From Actinophytocola sp049647105 (GTDB lineage Bacteria > Actinomycetota > Actinomycetes > Mycobacteriales > Pseudonocardiaceae), in NCBI RefSeq assembly GCF_049647105.1, contig NZ_JBARWZ010000044.1, forward strand, positions 74,339 to 138,338: a stretch of 64,000 nucleotides of DNA, given 5' to 3'. Below, piece by piece: positions 25,013 through 33,135 of this stretch. Numbering within the stretch: the first letter of the stretch is position 1; each line of letters opens with the position of its first letter. The position numbers and the translations under genes are program-made. The notes beneath the pieces are model-generated. The model was not told the origin of the DNA, made no database searches, and saw nothing but the letters and a program-made list of their open reading frames with translations.

Positions 25013-25876
25013 TCAGACGGGTGGCACCGGGATCTCCGGGGAGTCGGTCAGGCCGAGTTTGCGGCGGGCACGCTGGTAGAAGGTCGTCATGCCGAGGCGG
25101 ACGACGCGCGCGGCGCTCGGGCGGGCACGCAGCTCGATGCGGTCACCCGGCCGCACGTAGCCAGCGACCTCGCCGTCGACCTCGACGGCCAGCCTGCCGC
25201 TGGTCGGCAGCAGGTCCAGGGTCACCGTGTCGTGGACCGACAGCACCATGCCCCTGCTGTAGGCGGAGTGCGGCGCGGCCGGGGTGACCAGCAGCGCCTC
25301 CACGGCGGGGCTCGTGATCGGGCCGCCAGCCGAGAAGCTGTAGGCGGTCGACCCGGTTGGGGTGGCGACGATGACGGCGTCGGCCGCGTAGCTGACGAAC
25401 CGCTGCCCGGCCACCCCCACCGCGACGACCGCGTTGCCGTTGCCGGGCACCCGCACCACGGCGACGTCGTTGAACGCGGTGACGGTCCGGTCGCCGAGCC
25501 GCGCGTCGACGGCCAGCCGCGGCTCGACGGTGTACTGGTGGTCGTCGATGGCCGACAACGCGGCGGGCAGGTCGGGCACGTCCACCTCGGCCAGGAAGCC
25601 GAGCTTGCCGAGGTTCACCCCGAGCACCGGGGCCCGCTGCCGGTCGGCCAGCCGCATCGTGCGCAGCATCGTCCCGTCGCCGCCGAGGCTGACCAGCAGA
25701 TCCGACCGGCCGGCCAGCTCGTCCGCGCTCACCGCCACCGCCGCGCAGTCGAGCCGCACGACCTCCTCCGCGATCCCGAAGATCTCGATTCCCCGGTTCG
25801 CCGCCCATCCCAGCACGGCCTCGACCGCTGCCGAGGAGTCCCGCCTCGGGTGCAACACCAGCCCGGCCGAGTGCAT
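25013..25876 (-). CDS. nadK: NAD kinase
   Basis: The 287-residue enzyme makes NADP from NAD and ATP or polyphosphate. The GGDGT motif appears in LLVSLGGDGTMLRTMR, followed by the family blocks VLGVNLGKLGFLAEV, AFNDVAVVR and the second conserved region DAVIVATPTGSTAYSFSAGGPI. The length is usual for bacterial NAD kinases. In many actinomycetes nadK lies beside recN and a TlyA-type methyltransferase; here it does not, so this may be a second copy. ATG 25876 is supported by the family N-terminus (GLVLHPRRD). Confidence 0.9.
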   Translation of the reverse strand: MHSAGLVLHPRRDSSAAVEAVLGWAANRGIEIFGIAEEVVRLDCAAVAVSADELAGRSDLLVSLGGDGTMLRTMRLADRQRAPVLGVNLGKLGFLAEVDVPDLPAALSAIDDHQYTVEPRLAVDARLGDRTVTAFNDVAVVRVPGNGNAVVAVGVAGQRFVSYAADAVIVATPTGSTAYSFSAGGPITSPAVEALLVTPAAPHSAYSRGMVLSVHDTVTLDLLPTSGRLAVEVDGEVAGYVRPGDRIELRARPSAARVVRLGMTTFYQRARRKLGLTDSPEIPVPPV

Positions 25877-25944
25877 CTCACCGTTCCCAGGAGGTCGTCA
25901 TGCGTCGAGTCTCCCCCCGTCGTCCGGCCCCTGCGAGGCGGAGC

Positions 25945-25972
25945 AGGGTCCCGTAACCGGTTCCGGGACCCT
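25945..25972. promoter_or_regulatory. Hairpin in the nadK/GH16 divergent region
   Basis: AGGGTCCCG at 25945-25953 pairs exactly with CGGGACCCT at 25964-25972. The ten-base loop itself contains the palindrome AACCGGTT. It lies about 70 bases upstream of the nadK start and 80 bases upstream of the GH16 start. It may be a protein binding site or a transcription barrier. Confidence 0.4.
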
Positions 25973-26010
25973 ACTTTCGTCGGGTGTGGCGGCCATCCGG
26001 CGCGTGGCAT

Positions 26011-26033
26011 TTTTGTTGTACGCGACAACAAAA
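26011..26033. promoter_or_regulatory. Perfect 23-bp palindromic operator upstream of the GH16 gene
   Basis: TTTTGTTGT (26011-26019) and ACAACAAAA (26025-26033) are exact reverse complements around ACGCG. This AT-rich palindrome stands out in very GC-rich DNA and ends 19 bases before the GH16 start codon. Position and symmetry suggest an operator for a dimeric repressor, or an RNA hairpin that hides the ribosome site. No regulator gene lies next to it. Confidence 0.6.
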
Positions 26034-26052
26034 GATCACAGTCGGGGTGACG

Positions 26053-26931
26053 ATGATGTCAACGCGCAAATCCAGGTTCTCTCAACGGTTCAGGCTCGTC
26101 ACGGTGCTCGGCGCCGTGTCGGCGACAGCACTGACGACGCTCGTGGTCGGTCCGGCGCAGGCCGCCGAACAGGACGGTCCCCACGTCGCCGCCGTGACCT
26201 TCGAGGACAACTTCGACGGGCCGGGCGGTGCGCCGGTGGACGGCTCGAAGTGGCTCACGGAGACCGGCGACAACGTCAACAACCACGAGCGGCAGTACTA
26301 CACGACCTCCACCAGCAACGCGGCGCTCGACGGCCAGGGCAACCTCGTCATCACGGCCCGCCGCGAGAACCCCGCGAACTACCAGTGCTGGTACGGCACG
26401 TGCGAGTACACCTCAGCCCGACTGAACACCTCCGGCCGGTTCACCCAGACCTACGGCCACTACGAGGCCCGCATCAAGATGTCGCGCGGACAGGGCATGT
26501 GGCCCGCCTTCTGGATGCTGGGCGACGACATCGGCAACGTCGGCTGGCCGCAGAGCGGCGAGATCGACGTCATGGAGAACGTCGGCTTCGAGCCGTCACA
26601 GGTGCACGGCACCATCCACGGGCCGGGCTACAGCGGTGCGGGCGGGATCGGCGCCGGCTACTCCATCGGCGGCGCGTTCGCCGACGACTTCCACACGTTC
26701 GCGGTCGACTGGTCCCCGAACAAGATCGTGTGGTCGGTCGACGGCAACGTCTACCAGACCCGCACACCCGCCGACCTGAACGGCAACCAGTGGGTGTTCG
26801 ACAAGCCCTTCTTCCTGATCCTGAACCTCGCGGTCGGCGGCTACTGGCCGGGCGACCCGGACGGCAGCACCCCGTTCCCCAACACGCTGGTCGTCGACTA
26901 CGTCCGGGTGACGGACACACCGGAGCACTGA
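26053..26931 (+). CDS. Secreted GH16 endo-beta-1,3(4)-glucanase
   Basis: The 292-residue protein has a signal peptide (basic start, hydrophobic LVTVLGAVSATALTTLVV, cleavage after AQA near residue 37) and one GH16 domain. The catalytic block is GEIDVMEN, with nucleophile and acid/base Glu spaced as in E-[IL]-D-[IV]-x-E. Upstream lies YGHYEARIKMSRGQGMWPAFWMLG, the usual laminarinase/lichenase strand, and downstream DFHTFAVDWSPNKIVWSVDG. No carbohydrate-binding module follows. It probably degrades fungal or algal beta-glucan outside the cell. ATG 26053 is followed by ATG 26056; GGGG precedes the first at five bases. A perfect palindrome lies just upstream. Confidence 0.9.
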   Translation: MMSTRKSRFSQRFRLVTVLGAVSATALTTLVVGPAQAAEQDGPHVAAVTFEDNFDGPGGAPVDGSKWLTETGDNVNNHERQYYTTSTSNAALDGQGNLVITARRENPANYQCWYGTCEYTSARLNTSGRFTQTYGHYEARIKMSRGQGMWPAFWMLGDDIGNVGWPQSGEIDVMENVGFEPSQVHGTIHGPGYSGAGGIGAGYSIGGAFADDFHTFAVDWSPNKIVWSVDGNVYQTRTPADLNGNQWVFDKPFFLILNLAVGGYWPGDPDGSTPFPNTLVVDYVRVTDTPEH

Positions 26932-26964
26932 GGGAGCACTGACGGGCCCGCGCCGCCGCCTTGT

Positions 26965-27738
26965 CTACTGACCGGCGGCGACGCTGGGCTCGCCACCGGT
27001 GCCGAGGCTCTGCTGGCTGATGCTCGTCAGCGCCGTCTGGATCAGCTCCACGACAGCCATCCCACCCTGCACCAGCTTCATCAGGTTGTCGCCACTGGCC
27101 AGCAGCGCCGCCAGCTTCGCCGCGATCCTCAGCGCGTACTCCACCGCGATCCCCACACACGGCGGGATCGCCTCCACGACGCTCTGGCCAAAAGTCTCCC
27201 CGGCCCGCGCGACGGCCTGGGTCATGATCGGCACGATCTGCGCGACCGCCTCCGCGATCAGCTGGGTGACCTCCGCGATCGCCTGCGCCACAACCTGACC
27301 AGCACCGATGATCGCATTGGCGGTCGTGTTGCTCGCCTCGCCGAGACCCGCGACACCCTCCGCGTGCTGCGCGGCGGACTCCCGGTACTCCGAGGCGGCC
27401 GCACCGGACCAGCCGGAGGTCTGCGCCTTGGTCGAGGCCCGGTACTCGTCGGCAATGCCCCCGATGTCCTGCCCGGCGGAGCCGAAGTCCTGTGAGCCCG
27501 ACTCGACGGAGGCGCCGTTGCCGCCCTGCAGCTGGGTGAGCGGTTCACCGAGGAACGACACGAGCGGCGTGAACCACGACAGACCCGCCGCGGCAAGCCC
27601 GCTCAGCGGGTTGAACGAGGATCCCAGCAGACCCAGCGGAGCACCCGGCACGCCGAGGCCCGGCGCCACCCATCCCTTGGCACGCACGGCATCGTCGGTC
27701 GCCTTCAGGTCGGCGACCATCTGCGCCGTGTCCGCCAT
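26965..27738 (-). CDS. WXG100-like ESX protein with long helical C-terminus
   Basis: The 257-residue protein, rich in Ala and Gln, is predicted to be helical. It contains a WXG turn in TKAQTSGWSGAAASEYRESAAQH (W near 114), the mark of WXG100/ESX-type substrates of type VII secretion. Before it lies a Gly/Pro-rich hydrophobic stretch; after it a long hydrophobic helix region (AQAIAEVTQLIAEAVAQIV) and a mixed tail. No enzymatic domain is seen. Its ATG overlaps the stop codon of the next upstream gene at 27738, so it is the last gene of the ESX cluster. Confidence 0.7.
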   Translation of the reverse strand: MADTAQMVADLKATDDAVRAKGWVAPGLGVPGAPLGLLGSSFNPLSGLAAAGLSWFTPLVSFLGEPLTQLQGGNGASVESGSQDFGSAGQDIGGIADEYRASTKAQTSGWSGAAASEYRESAAQHAEGVAGLGEASNTTANAIIGAGQVVAQAIAEVTQLIAEAVAQIVPIMTQAVARAGETFGQSVVEAIPPCVGIAVEYALRIAAKLAALLASGDNLMKLVQGGMAVVELIQTALTSISQQSLGTGGEPSVAAGQ

Positions 27739-28043
27739 CAGGGGTACTCCCGGTTCAGGGTGGTGGCGTTGGTGTCGTCGGTGTCCTGGTAGCCGGTCGC
27801 CGTGCGGGAGATGCCGGTGCTCAGCTCGGCCACCGAGGAGGACGCGTCCGTGACCGAGTTCGCGACCTGCGTCATCGCGCCCTGCAGGCCCGTTGCGAGG
27901 AACTGGGCGAACACGCCGAGTGCGAGGTCGGCGAGGCCGCTCGGCAGTCGCCCGCCGATGGCGGAGAGCTGGTCGGCGACGTCGCCGACGCTGCCTGCGT
28001 GACCGTGGAGCTGACCGGGATCGACGTCGAAGCCAGGAGTCAT
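27738..28043 (-). CDS. ESX-type small target protein (DUF2580-like)
   Basis: The 101-residue protein starts MTPGFDVDPGQLHGHAGSVG, typical of type VII secretion target proteins of the DUF2580/ESX-1 EspC-like group that form a helical hairpin. It has no WXG, but the helix-turn-helix pattern (DVADQLSAIG... VTDASSSVAELSTGI) is clear. The start ATG overlaps the YbaB-like stop codon as ATGA. It probably pairs with another product of the cluster for secretion. Confidence 0.65.
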   Translation of the reverse strand: MTPGFDVDPGQLHGHAGSVGDVADQLSAIGGRLPSGLADLALGVFAQFLATGLQGAMTQVANSVTDASSSVAELSTGISRTATGYQDTDDTNATTLNREYP

Positions 28044-28435
28044 TGAGTGATCTCCGGGTTCTCGAAGAAGTCGTCCTCGTCACGGTCCTTCGTCGGCACC
28101 CCGGCAGGCAGGTGCTTCTTGATCACGTCCAGCGCCGGGCCCTCGCCGAAGTACTTGGTCGAGATGCCGACGATCTGGGCGCTGACCGCGCGCCGCGCCT
28201 TGTGCGTGGTGTCGAGGATGAGCCGCGCCAGCTCATCGGCTTCGAGCGCGCGGGCCGCGGGGGTGAGGGTGAGGTCCTCGAGCGTGCCGCTGCCACTGAC
28301 CCTCACCTCGACCTCGCCTCGGCGCGAGGTCGCCGTCGCGCCGACCTGCCGCAGGCGCTCCCCCGCCTGCTCGGCCCGCGTCGCCGCCTCGGTGATGCGC
28401 TTGTCGTACTGAGCGAGCCACTGCTCAGGATCCAT
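28040..28435 (-). CDS. YbaB/EbfC-family protein
   Basis: The 131-residue protein fits the YbaB/EbfC nucleoid-associated fold: an N-terminal helix with AATRAEQAGERLRQVGATA, then the strands GEVEVRVSGSGTLEDLTLTPAA, then a long helix with ELARLILDTTHKARRAV. In actinomycetes such variants often lie in ESX-related clusters, where their role is unclear. The overlap with the ESX genes on both sides (11 bases upstream, 4 bases downstream) shows it is part of the same operon. Confidence 0.75.
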   Translation of the reverse strand: MDPEQWLAQYDKRITEAATRAEQAGERLRQVGATATSRRGEVEVRVSGSGTLEDLTLTPAARALEADELARLILDTTHKARRAVSAQIVGISTKYFGEGPALDVIKKHLPAGVPTKDRDEDDFFENPEITQ

Positions 28436-29177
28436 CTTGTTCCCTCCTCGCGGTCAACGCCATGTGTTTGAGCGCTCGGCTCATGTCGTGCTGCTTCAAG
28501 GTGTTGACGCTGGTCCACCCGTCCGCCGCGCGGTGCACCCGCACCCGCCCGCGCGGACCATCCAACCAGGACAGTCCTGGTCCTGGCCTGGTGATCTCAC
28601 CGTCGTCGCGGCAGGTCGCCCCGCACTGTCCCGCGCCGGTCAGCTCCGGGAGCACCACCTCGAGCTCGGCGAGCAGACCGGGATCGCGGCTGTCCGGCGG
28701 GACCGTGATCGGCATGATCACGGCCGGGGTGACCGGGGGCACCAGACTGATCAGTTCGTCGGCGAGCGAGTTCTGCGCGATCCGCCGGATCCGCACCCCG
28801 TTCGTCGCCGCGTCGCCGGTGAGCTGCTGGTGGCAGATCAGCGTCCAGGACCGGTAGACCATGGCCACGACGCCGACCGCCGCGGTCGGGCCGGTGAGCA
28901 CGAGATCGACCGTGCCCCGGTACTCCCGCAAGGCCGTGACCACCTCGGCCGCGACACCGAGCGGACCGCGTTCGCCTGCCAGCCCACGGGCCCGCAGGGT
29001 CACCCCCGCCGCGGCCAGCAGCACCTCCCGCTCCCCCGCGATCCGGCCGAACTCCGGCACCCGCAACGGAAAGGGGAACCGCGAACCGGCGTGCGTTGCG
29101 AGCAGGTCCAGCTCCACGAGTCCGAAGTGGACACCGTCGCGTATGGTACGGGCCGCCAGGGTGGGTGCGGCAGTCAT
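28425..29177 (-). CDS. EspG-family ESX secretion-associated protein
   Basis: The 250-residue protein resembles EspG, the cytosolic chaperone of PE/PPE-type substrates in type VII secretion. It starts with a GLVELDLLATHAG segment typical of the family, followed by alternating strands (VVTALREYRGTVDLVLTG, VVAMVYRSWTLICHQQ) and a C-terminal part with GWTSVNTLKQHDMSRALKHM. It lies next to a PPE-like gene, which would be its client. ATG 29177 overlaps the upstream gene by four bases. Confidence 0.75.
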   Translation of the reverse strand: MTAAPTLAARTIRDGVHFGLVELDLLATHAGSRFPFPLRVPEFGRIAGEREVLLAAAGVTLRARGLAGERGPLGVAAEVVTALREYRGTVDLVLTGPTAAVGVVAMVYRSWTLICHQQLTGDAATNGVRIRRIAQNSLADELISLVPPVTPAVIMPITVPPDSRDPGLLAELEVVLPELTGAGQCGATCRDDGEITRPGPGLSWLDGPRGRVRVHRAADGWTSVNTLKQHDMSRALKHMALTARREQDGS

Positions 29178-29518
29178 CCCACCGTATCCTGGTCGGTGAA
29201 CTTCCAGGCGATCTCGCTGTCGCCGTCCTGGTACCGGTGCACGGTGGCACGCAGCGCCTGGTGGTAGCTGTTCAGCTCACCGTCGGCCGCGCTGACCTCA
29301 CCGGTGAGCCCGGCCGGGCCGGCCGCCTCCCGCAACCGCATCGCGAGGTGCATCGCGGGCGGGGCGGTACCCAGCAACGGCTGACGCTCGGCCAGCCGCC
29401 CCGCAGAGGACACCAGGCCACTCGTATGGTCGCCGATGTCGGTCAACGCCCTGACCTGTCCGGTCAGCTCGTCGGAGAGGACCTCGAAGCCGGGCTGGGA
29501 TGGCTTGTTAGAACTCAA
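29174..29518 (-). CDS. Small ESX-cluster protein with TTG start
   Basis: The 114-residue helical protein has features of an ESX partner: ELTGQVRALTDIGDHTSGL, a turn region, then AADGELNSYHQALRATVHRYQDGD. The TTG at 29518 has GGGAGG six bases upstream, which is strong evidence for this start. It overlaps the PPE-like gene by 11 bases. It may form a secreted heterodimer with the PPE-like protein; no enzymatic motif is present. Confidence 0.65.
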   Translation of the reverse strand: MSSNKPSQPGFEVLSDELTGQVRALTDIGDHTSGLVSSAGRLAERQPLLGTAPPAMHLAMRLREAAGPAGLTGEVSAADGELNSYHQALRATVHRYQDGDSEIAWKFTDQDTVG

Positions 29519-30611
29519 GGTCGGCCTCCCTCTCTGTCACGCCCCCGATGACGGGGGCACTGGCTCGCTGATCCAGCGCGAAGAGCCCGTTGTCCACGTT
29601 GGGCAAGCGGTTCTCGTGGCTCCTGTCGCGGTCCTCCTCCGGGGGCCGCGCGCCCATGGGCGACACGAAGCCGCCCCCACCCATCGCGCGCTTGGCGGCC
29701 AGATCGGCCAGTGCGGCACGCTCCGCGGCCAGCACACTCCCCACCGGCGACGGACCGGCACCGACCATCCCGCCGGGCCCTGGCTGGGATCCACCGACCA
29801 GCCGGGACCATGGCACCCCGCCGGATCCGCCGCCCGCGCCCCGGCCCGATGACAACCCGCCGCCGGTGACCCCGGCCGGGGTGGTCGTGCCGTCCCGCCC
29901 GTCCACGGAGTAGGTCCTCGGCGTGGTCGCGTCGGGCCGCGCCGGGACGACCTGGTGGCTGCTGTTCTGCAGGCTTGCCTCGTAGGTCTGCATCACGCGC
30001 ACGGCCTCGGCCTTGGCCACGCCCGACACGGCGTCGGCGGTGAAGATCCGTGCCGCGCCGATGATCACCGCGTTGAGCGGCGGCAGCGGGCCCGCGCCGA
30101 CCGAGCTCGTCGCCAGCGTCATCGGGTCCGGGGGCGGCGGTGGCATGGTGTTCCGCGCGGTGGCCAGCGCGTCGCCCGCGTCACCGGTCGCCTTCTGGAC
30201 GGTGCTCGCCCTGGCGCCGACGTTCCAGATCTTGTCGGACAGCTCGCCGAGCCGGTCGGCGGCCAGCTCGGCCGCCCGCCCCGCCCAGTTCGTGCGCAGC
30301 GCGTCCGCCTCGCGGCGCAGCGCGTCCGCGTAACCGGTCAGCTCGGTGCTGTGCCTGCCCCACTCGTCGGCGACCGCGCCGACGTCCCCGACGTCGGCGT
30401 CCTGCCACAGCATCCCGTGCAGCTGTTCATGGCTGTAGGCATTCCAGTTCGTGCCGCCCGGTGGGGTCGGCGAACCGAAGAACTCCGCCCACACGCTGTC
30501 CAGCGCGTCGGTCAGGGTCGAGGCCAGCGAGCCGAGCGGGCCGTCCGGACTCAGTATCGAGGTGACCGCGCCCACCAGGCCGCCCACCAGGTCGTCGACA
30601 GTATCTACCAC
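29508..30611 (-). CDS. PPE-like type VII secretion substrate
   Basis: The 367-residue protein starts with a Gly/Val-rich segment, then a helical domain of about 150 residues containing LRTNWAGRAAELAADRLGEL (a WxG-type turn) and long paired helices. A Pro-rich linker (MPPPPPDPM) leads to a low-complexity Gly/Ser/Pro tail with a charged end (EEDRDRSHENRLPNVDNG). This is the layout of PPE/ESX substrates in Pseudonocardiaceae. GTG 30611 has GAGAGG five bases upstream; the GTG two codons earlier overlaps that site. It is the first gene of a six-gene minus-strand cluster ending at 26965. Confidence 0.68.
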   Translation of the reverse strand: MVDTVDDLVGGLVGAVTSILSPDGPLGSLASTLTDALDSVWAEFFGSPTPPGGTNWNAYSHEQLHGMLWQDADVGDVGAVADEWGRHSTELTGYADALRREADALRTNWAGRAAELAADRLGELSDKIWNVGARASTVQKATGDAGDALATARNTMPPPPPDPMTLATSSVGAGPLPPLNAVIIGAARIFTADAVSGVAKAEAVRVMQTYEASLQNSSHQVVPARPDATTPRTYSVDGRDGTTTPAGVTGGGLSSGRGAGGGSGGVPWSRLVGGSQPGPGGMVGAGPSPVGSVLAAERAALADLAAKRAMGGGGFVSPMGARPPEEDRDRSHENRLPNVDNGLFALDQRASAPVIGGVTEREADLEF

Positions 30612-30659
30612 GTCCACCTCTCAGATAATGGTGTGACCTGCGCACACCAGCCAAGGACT

Positions 30660-30687
30660 TGGCACCGGACATCTATGTCCGGTGCCA
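30660..30687 (-). terminator. Hairpin terminator after the XRE-NACHT gene
   Basis: A perfect 13-bp stem (TGGCACCGGACAT at 30660-30672 with 30675-30687) has a two-base spacer. It lies 12 bases beyond the stop codon of the minus-strand NACHT gene and shields the ESX cluster from read-through. Confidence 0.75.
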
Positions 30688-30698
30688 GAAGCCGCAGG

Positions 30699-32894
30699 TC
30701 AGTCATGGTTGGCCAGATGCGTCTGGAGACGGGCGTGGCGGAACTGGTAGACCGCGCCCGCCTGGCGCAGCACGCCGCGCCGGCACGCGTCGTCGAGGAA
30801 GGCCGCCACGGACCACGGCAGCCGTCCGGTCAGCGGCAGCCAGACCCGCGCGAACACCAGCCACTGCCCCCACGCGGTCAGGCTGGTCCCCAGCACGAGC
30901 CCGATCACGGGGCCGAGCACGAGGTTGAGAAGGAGAATGGCCGGCGCCACGTGCCCGCCCGTGAACACGATCACCAGCAGGTGGGCGACGGCGAGCACGA
31001 AGCCCCAGCCGACGAACTCCACCGCGACGGTCAGGCGGTTGGTGCGGAGCAGGTCGACCGGCCCCGCGGCGGACCGGATGTCCACCGGGACCTCGAACCC
31101 GGACATCAGCCCCCACCCGAAGCCGGCCAGCGCGCCAAGACCGACGCCGGCCGCGAAACCGCCGAGGAACCCGAGGCCCGAGAGACCCATGGGGTCGAGC
31201 CCGGCCAAACTCGCGAGCCCCAGCACCAGCCCGAGGCCTGCCCCGCCGACCATCCCGACCATGAGCCGGGGACCGAACTTCGCCCGCATCTGCCGCCGCA
31301 CCCCGCCACGGGGTCGCAGCCGGACCCGCGACGGCTCGAACGCGCCGCAGCCAAGCGTGAGCCCGGCACCGTGCGCGAGCCCGAGCGCCAAGCCGAACGC
31401 GACCCAGTTCCCCACCCCGCCGACGAGCGCGACCAGACCACCCACGCCGATCAGCACGGTCACCAGCCAGGTCGCCAGCCCGCTGAACAGCCCGATCGCC
31501 AGTCCGGACACCAACCCGACGACCACCATGCGTGAGCGGCGGCGCATCGCACCACCCAGCTGCCACCATGCGAGGTCCTGGGTGTCGAGCCGGTCCATGT
31601 GCTGAGCGAGGTACCCGAGCCAGCCCAGGACCCGCTCGTAGTCCCAGCGCGGGTGCCGCTCCCCGTAGACCGTGGGGATGAAGCTGCCAAGCAGGTGGTC
31701 CTCGAGCTCGTACTGGCTGCCGAACCGGGTGGTGTCCAGCAGCTCAGCCGGGTCGCGACCGGACGGGTCGCTGTAGATGGCGCGCCCGAGCCCCACCATC
31801 AGCGGGGTGGTCAGGACCGCGCGGAGGTTGACGCTGGCCGGCCGCCCCGGATGGTCGCGCAGCTCGTCGAGGACCGGATCCCAGGCGGTCGCGCCGCCGT
31901 TCTTTCGCGTGGTCCTGGGAAGGTAGTCGACCAGGTCGGTCACGGTGAGGTCGGTCAGCCTGACCGCCGCGGCGGCGGTCAGGGGGCCCGCGCGTGCCAC
32001 GGAGGCGTACTCGCCGGGACGGCTGGTCAGCAGCAGCGGCAGGGTCGTGGCGTTGAGGGCGTCCAGCGCGGCCCGGTGCAGCCCCGTCGCGAGCTCGTCG
32101 AACCCGTCCAGCACCGGCAGGATGCGACCGGCCTCGACCAGCGCGGTCGCCAGGCTCACGTCGTCGTGGCCGGTGGCCGCCAGCCCGGGATGATCACGCA
32201 CCAGCTGACCGGCGACCCAGTGCCGGAACTCGGTGGTGGTCGGGTTCCAGGACCCGATGCCGAGCACGACCGGCACGGCGCCGTCCCGGTCGCGGGTCCG
32301 CAGCACGTCGAGGACGAACCGCGCGGCCAGCACCGACTTGCCCGATCCCGCGCGGCCGAGCACCACCAGCCGTCCGGACGGGATCCGCCGGTGGACCTCG
32401 GCGATCTCGGGCAGGCGGCCTGCCAGGTCCAGCGGTGCGGCGGACTTGCCTGGCGAGACCCGGCGGATGTTCTCCCAGTGGTCGGTCACGTCGTCGGGTG
32501 CCGGGGCCCAGCGGACCGGCAGCGGGAACGGGTCCTGGATCCGCCGCAGCTCCTCCTCCCGGTCCAGGCGTGCACCGACCGCGTGCGCGAGGTCGTCGGC
32601 GGCCTCCGCCAGCCTGCGTTCGAACGCCGACTCCGGCCGGCCTTCCGCGGCGCCGGGTGCCTCCGGCGGTTGCCTGCCCCCGGCGGCGGCCAGCAGCTGG
32701 GCCCGCTCGTCGGGATCGAGGCCCAGCGCGTCGGCGAGCAACCGCACCGTCTCCAGCTGTGGGTTGGCGCTCTCACCGTTTTCCAGCCTGCGAATGGTCC
32801 GTACCGACAAGCCAGTGCGTTCCGCCAGAACTTCCTGCGTCAACGCCTTCTGCCGCCGCAACTGCCGAAGCACCGCGCTGAACTGGCTTGTCAC
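30699..32894 (-). CDS. XRE-NACHT NTPase with C-terminal membrane domain
   Basis: The 731-residue protein joins three parts. An XRE helix-turn-helix (LRQLRRQKALTQEVLAERTGLSVRTIRRLENGE) opens the chain. A STAND/NACHT-type NTPase follows, with Walker A GRAGSGKS, a Walker B-like ILPVLDGFDEL and a sensor-like TTLPLLLTSRPGEY. The last 300 residues contain about eight hydrophobic, Gly-rich segments and end in FRHARLQTHLA, a pattern I know from actinobacterial NACHT membrane proteins. The role may be signalling or defence. The GTG at 32894 begins at the HTH; GTG 32903 is an alternative. TAGGGT just upstream could be a -10 box giving a nearly leaderless transcript. Confidence 0.78.
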   Translation of the reverse strand: MTSQFSAVLRQLRRQKALTQEVLAERTGLSVRTIRRLENGESANPQLETVRLLADALGLDPDERAQLLAAAGGRQPPEAPGAAEGRPESAFERRLAEAADDLAHAVGARLDREEELRRIQDPFPLPVRWAPAPDDVTDHWENIRRVSPGKSAAPLDLAGRLPEIAEVHRRIPSGRLVVLGRAGSGKSVLAARFVLDVLRTRDRDGAVPVVLGIGSWNPTTTEFRHWVAGQLVRDHPGLAATGHDDVSLATALVEAGRILPVLDGFDELATGLHRAALDALNATTLPLLLTSRPGEYASVARAGPLTAAAAVRLTDLTVTDLVDYLPRTTRKNGGATAWDPVLDELRDHPGRPASVNLRAVLTTPLMVGLGRAIYSDPSGRDPAELLDTTRFGSQYELEDHLLGSFIPTVYGERHPRWDYERVLGWLGYLAQHMDRLDTQDLAWWQLGGAMRRRSRMVVVGLVSGLAIGLFSGLATWLVTVLIGVGGLVALVGGVGNWVAFGLALGLAHGAGLTLGCGAFEPSRVRLRPRGGVRRQMRAKFGPRLMVGMVGGAGLGLVLGLASLAGLDPMGLSGLGFLGGFAAGVGLGALAGFGWGLMSGFEVPVDIRSAAGPVDLLRTNRLTVAVEFVGWGFVLAVAHLLVIVFTGGHVAPAILLLNLVLGPVIGLVLGTSLTAWGQWLVFARVWLPLTGRLPWSVAAFLDDACRRGVLRQAGAVYQFRHARLQTHLANHD

Positions 32895-33135
32895 ACTTCG
32901 CACCCTATCCAACGCGGGCAGCGACCATGAACGGAACTGGTCAGCAGGCCACCAGCCGGGCCACCGAGGACACGTCGTCCGGCGCATCGCGTGCGGCCAT
33001 TTCCGCACGCACCAAGCTCGCGGCAGGCATCGACCGCCGCCTGCCGGTTGAGTGCGCTCACTCCAGGCAGGTGATGCGCTCGCGCCGGTGTCCTGGTCTG
33101 CTCACGGAACCAGACGACAACGAAAGGCCGCCGTG

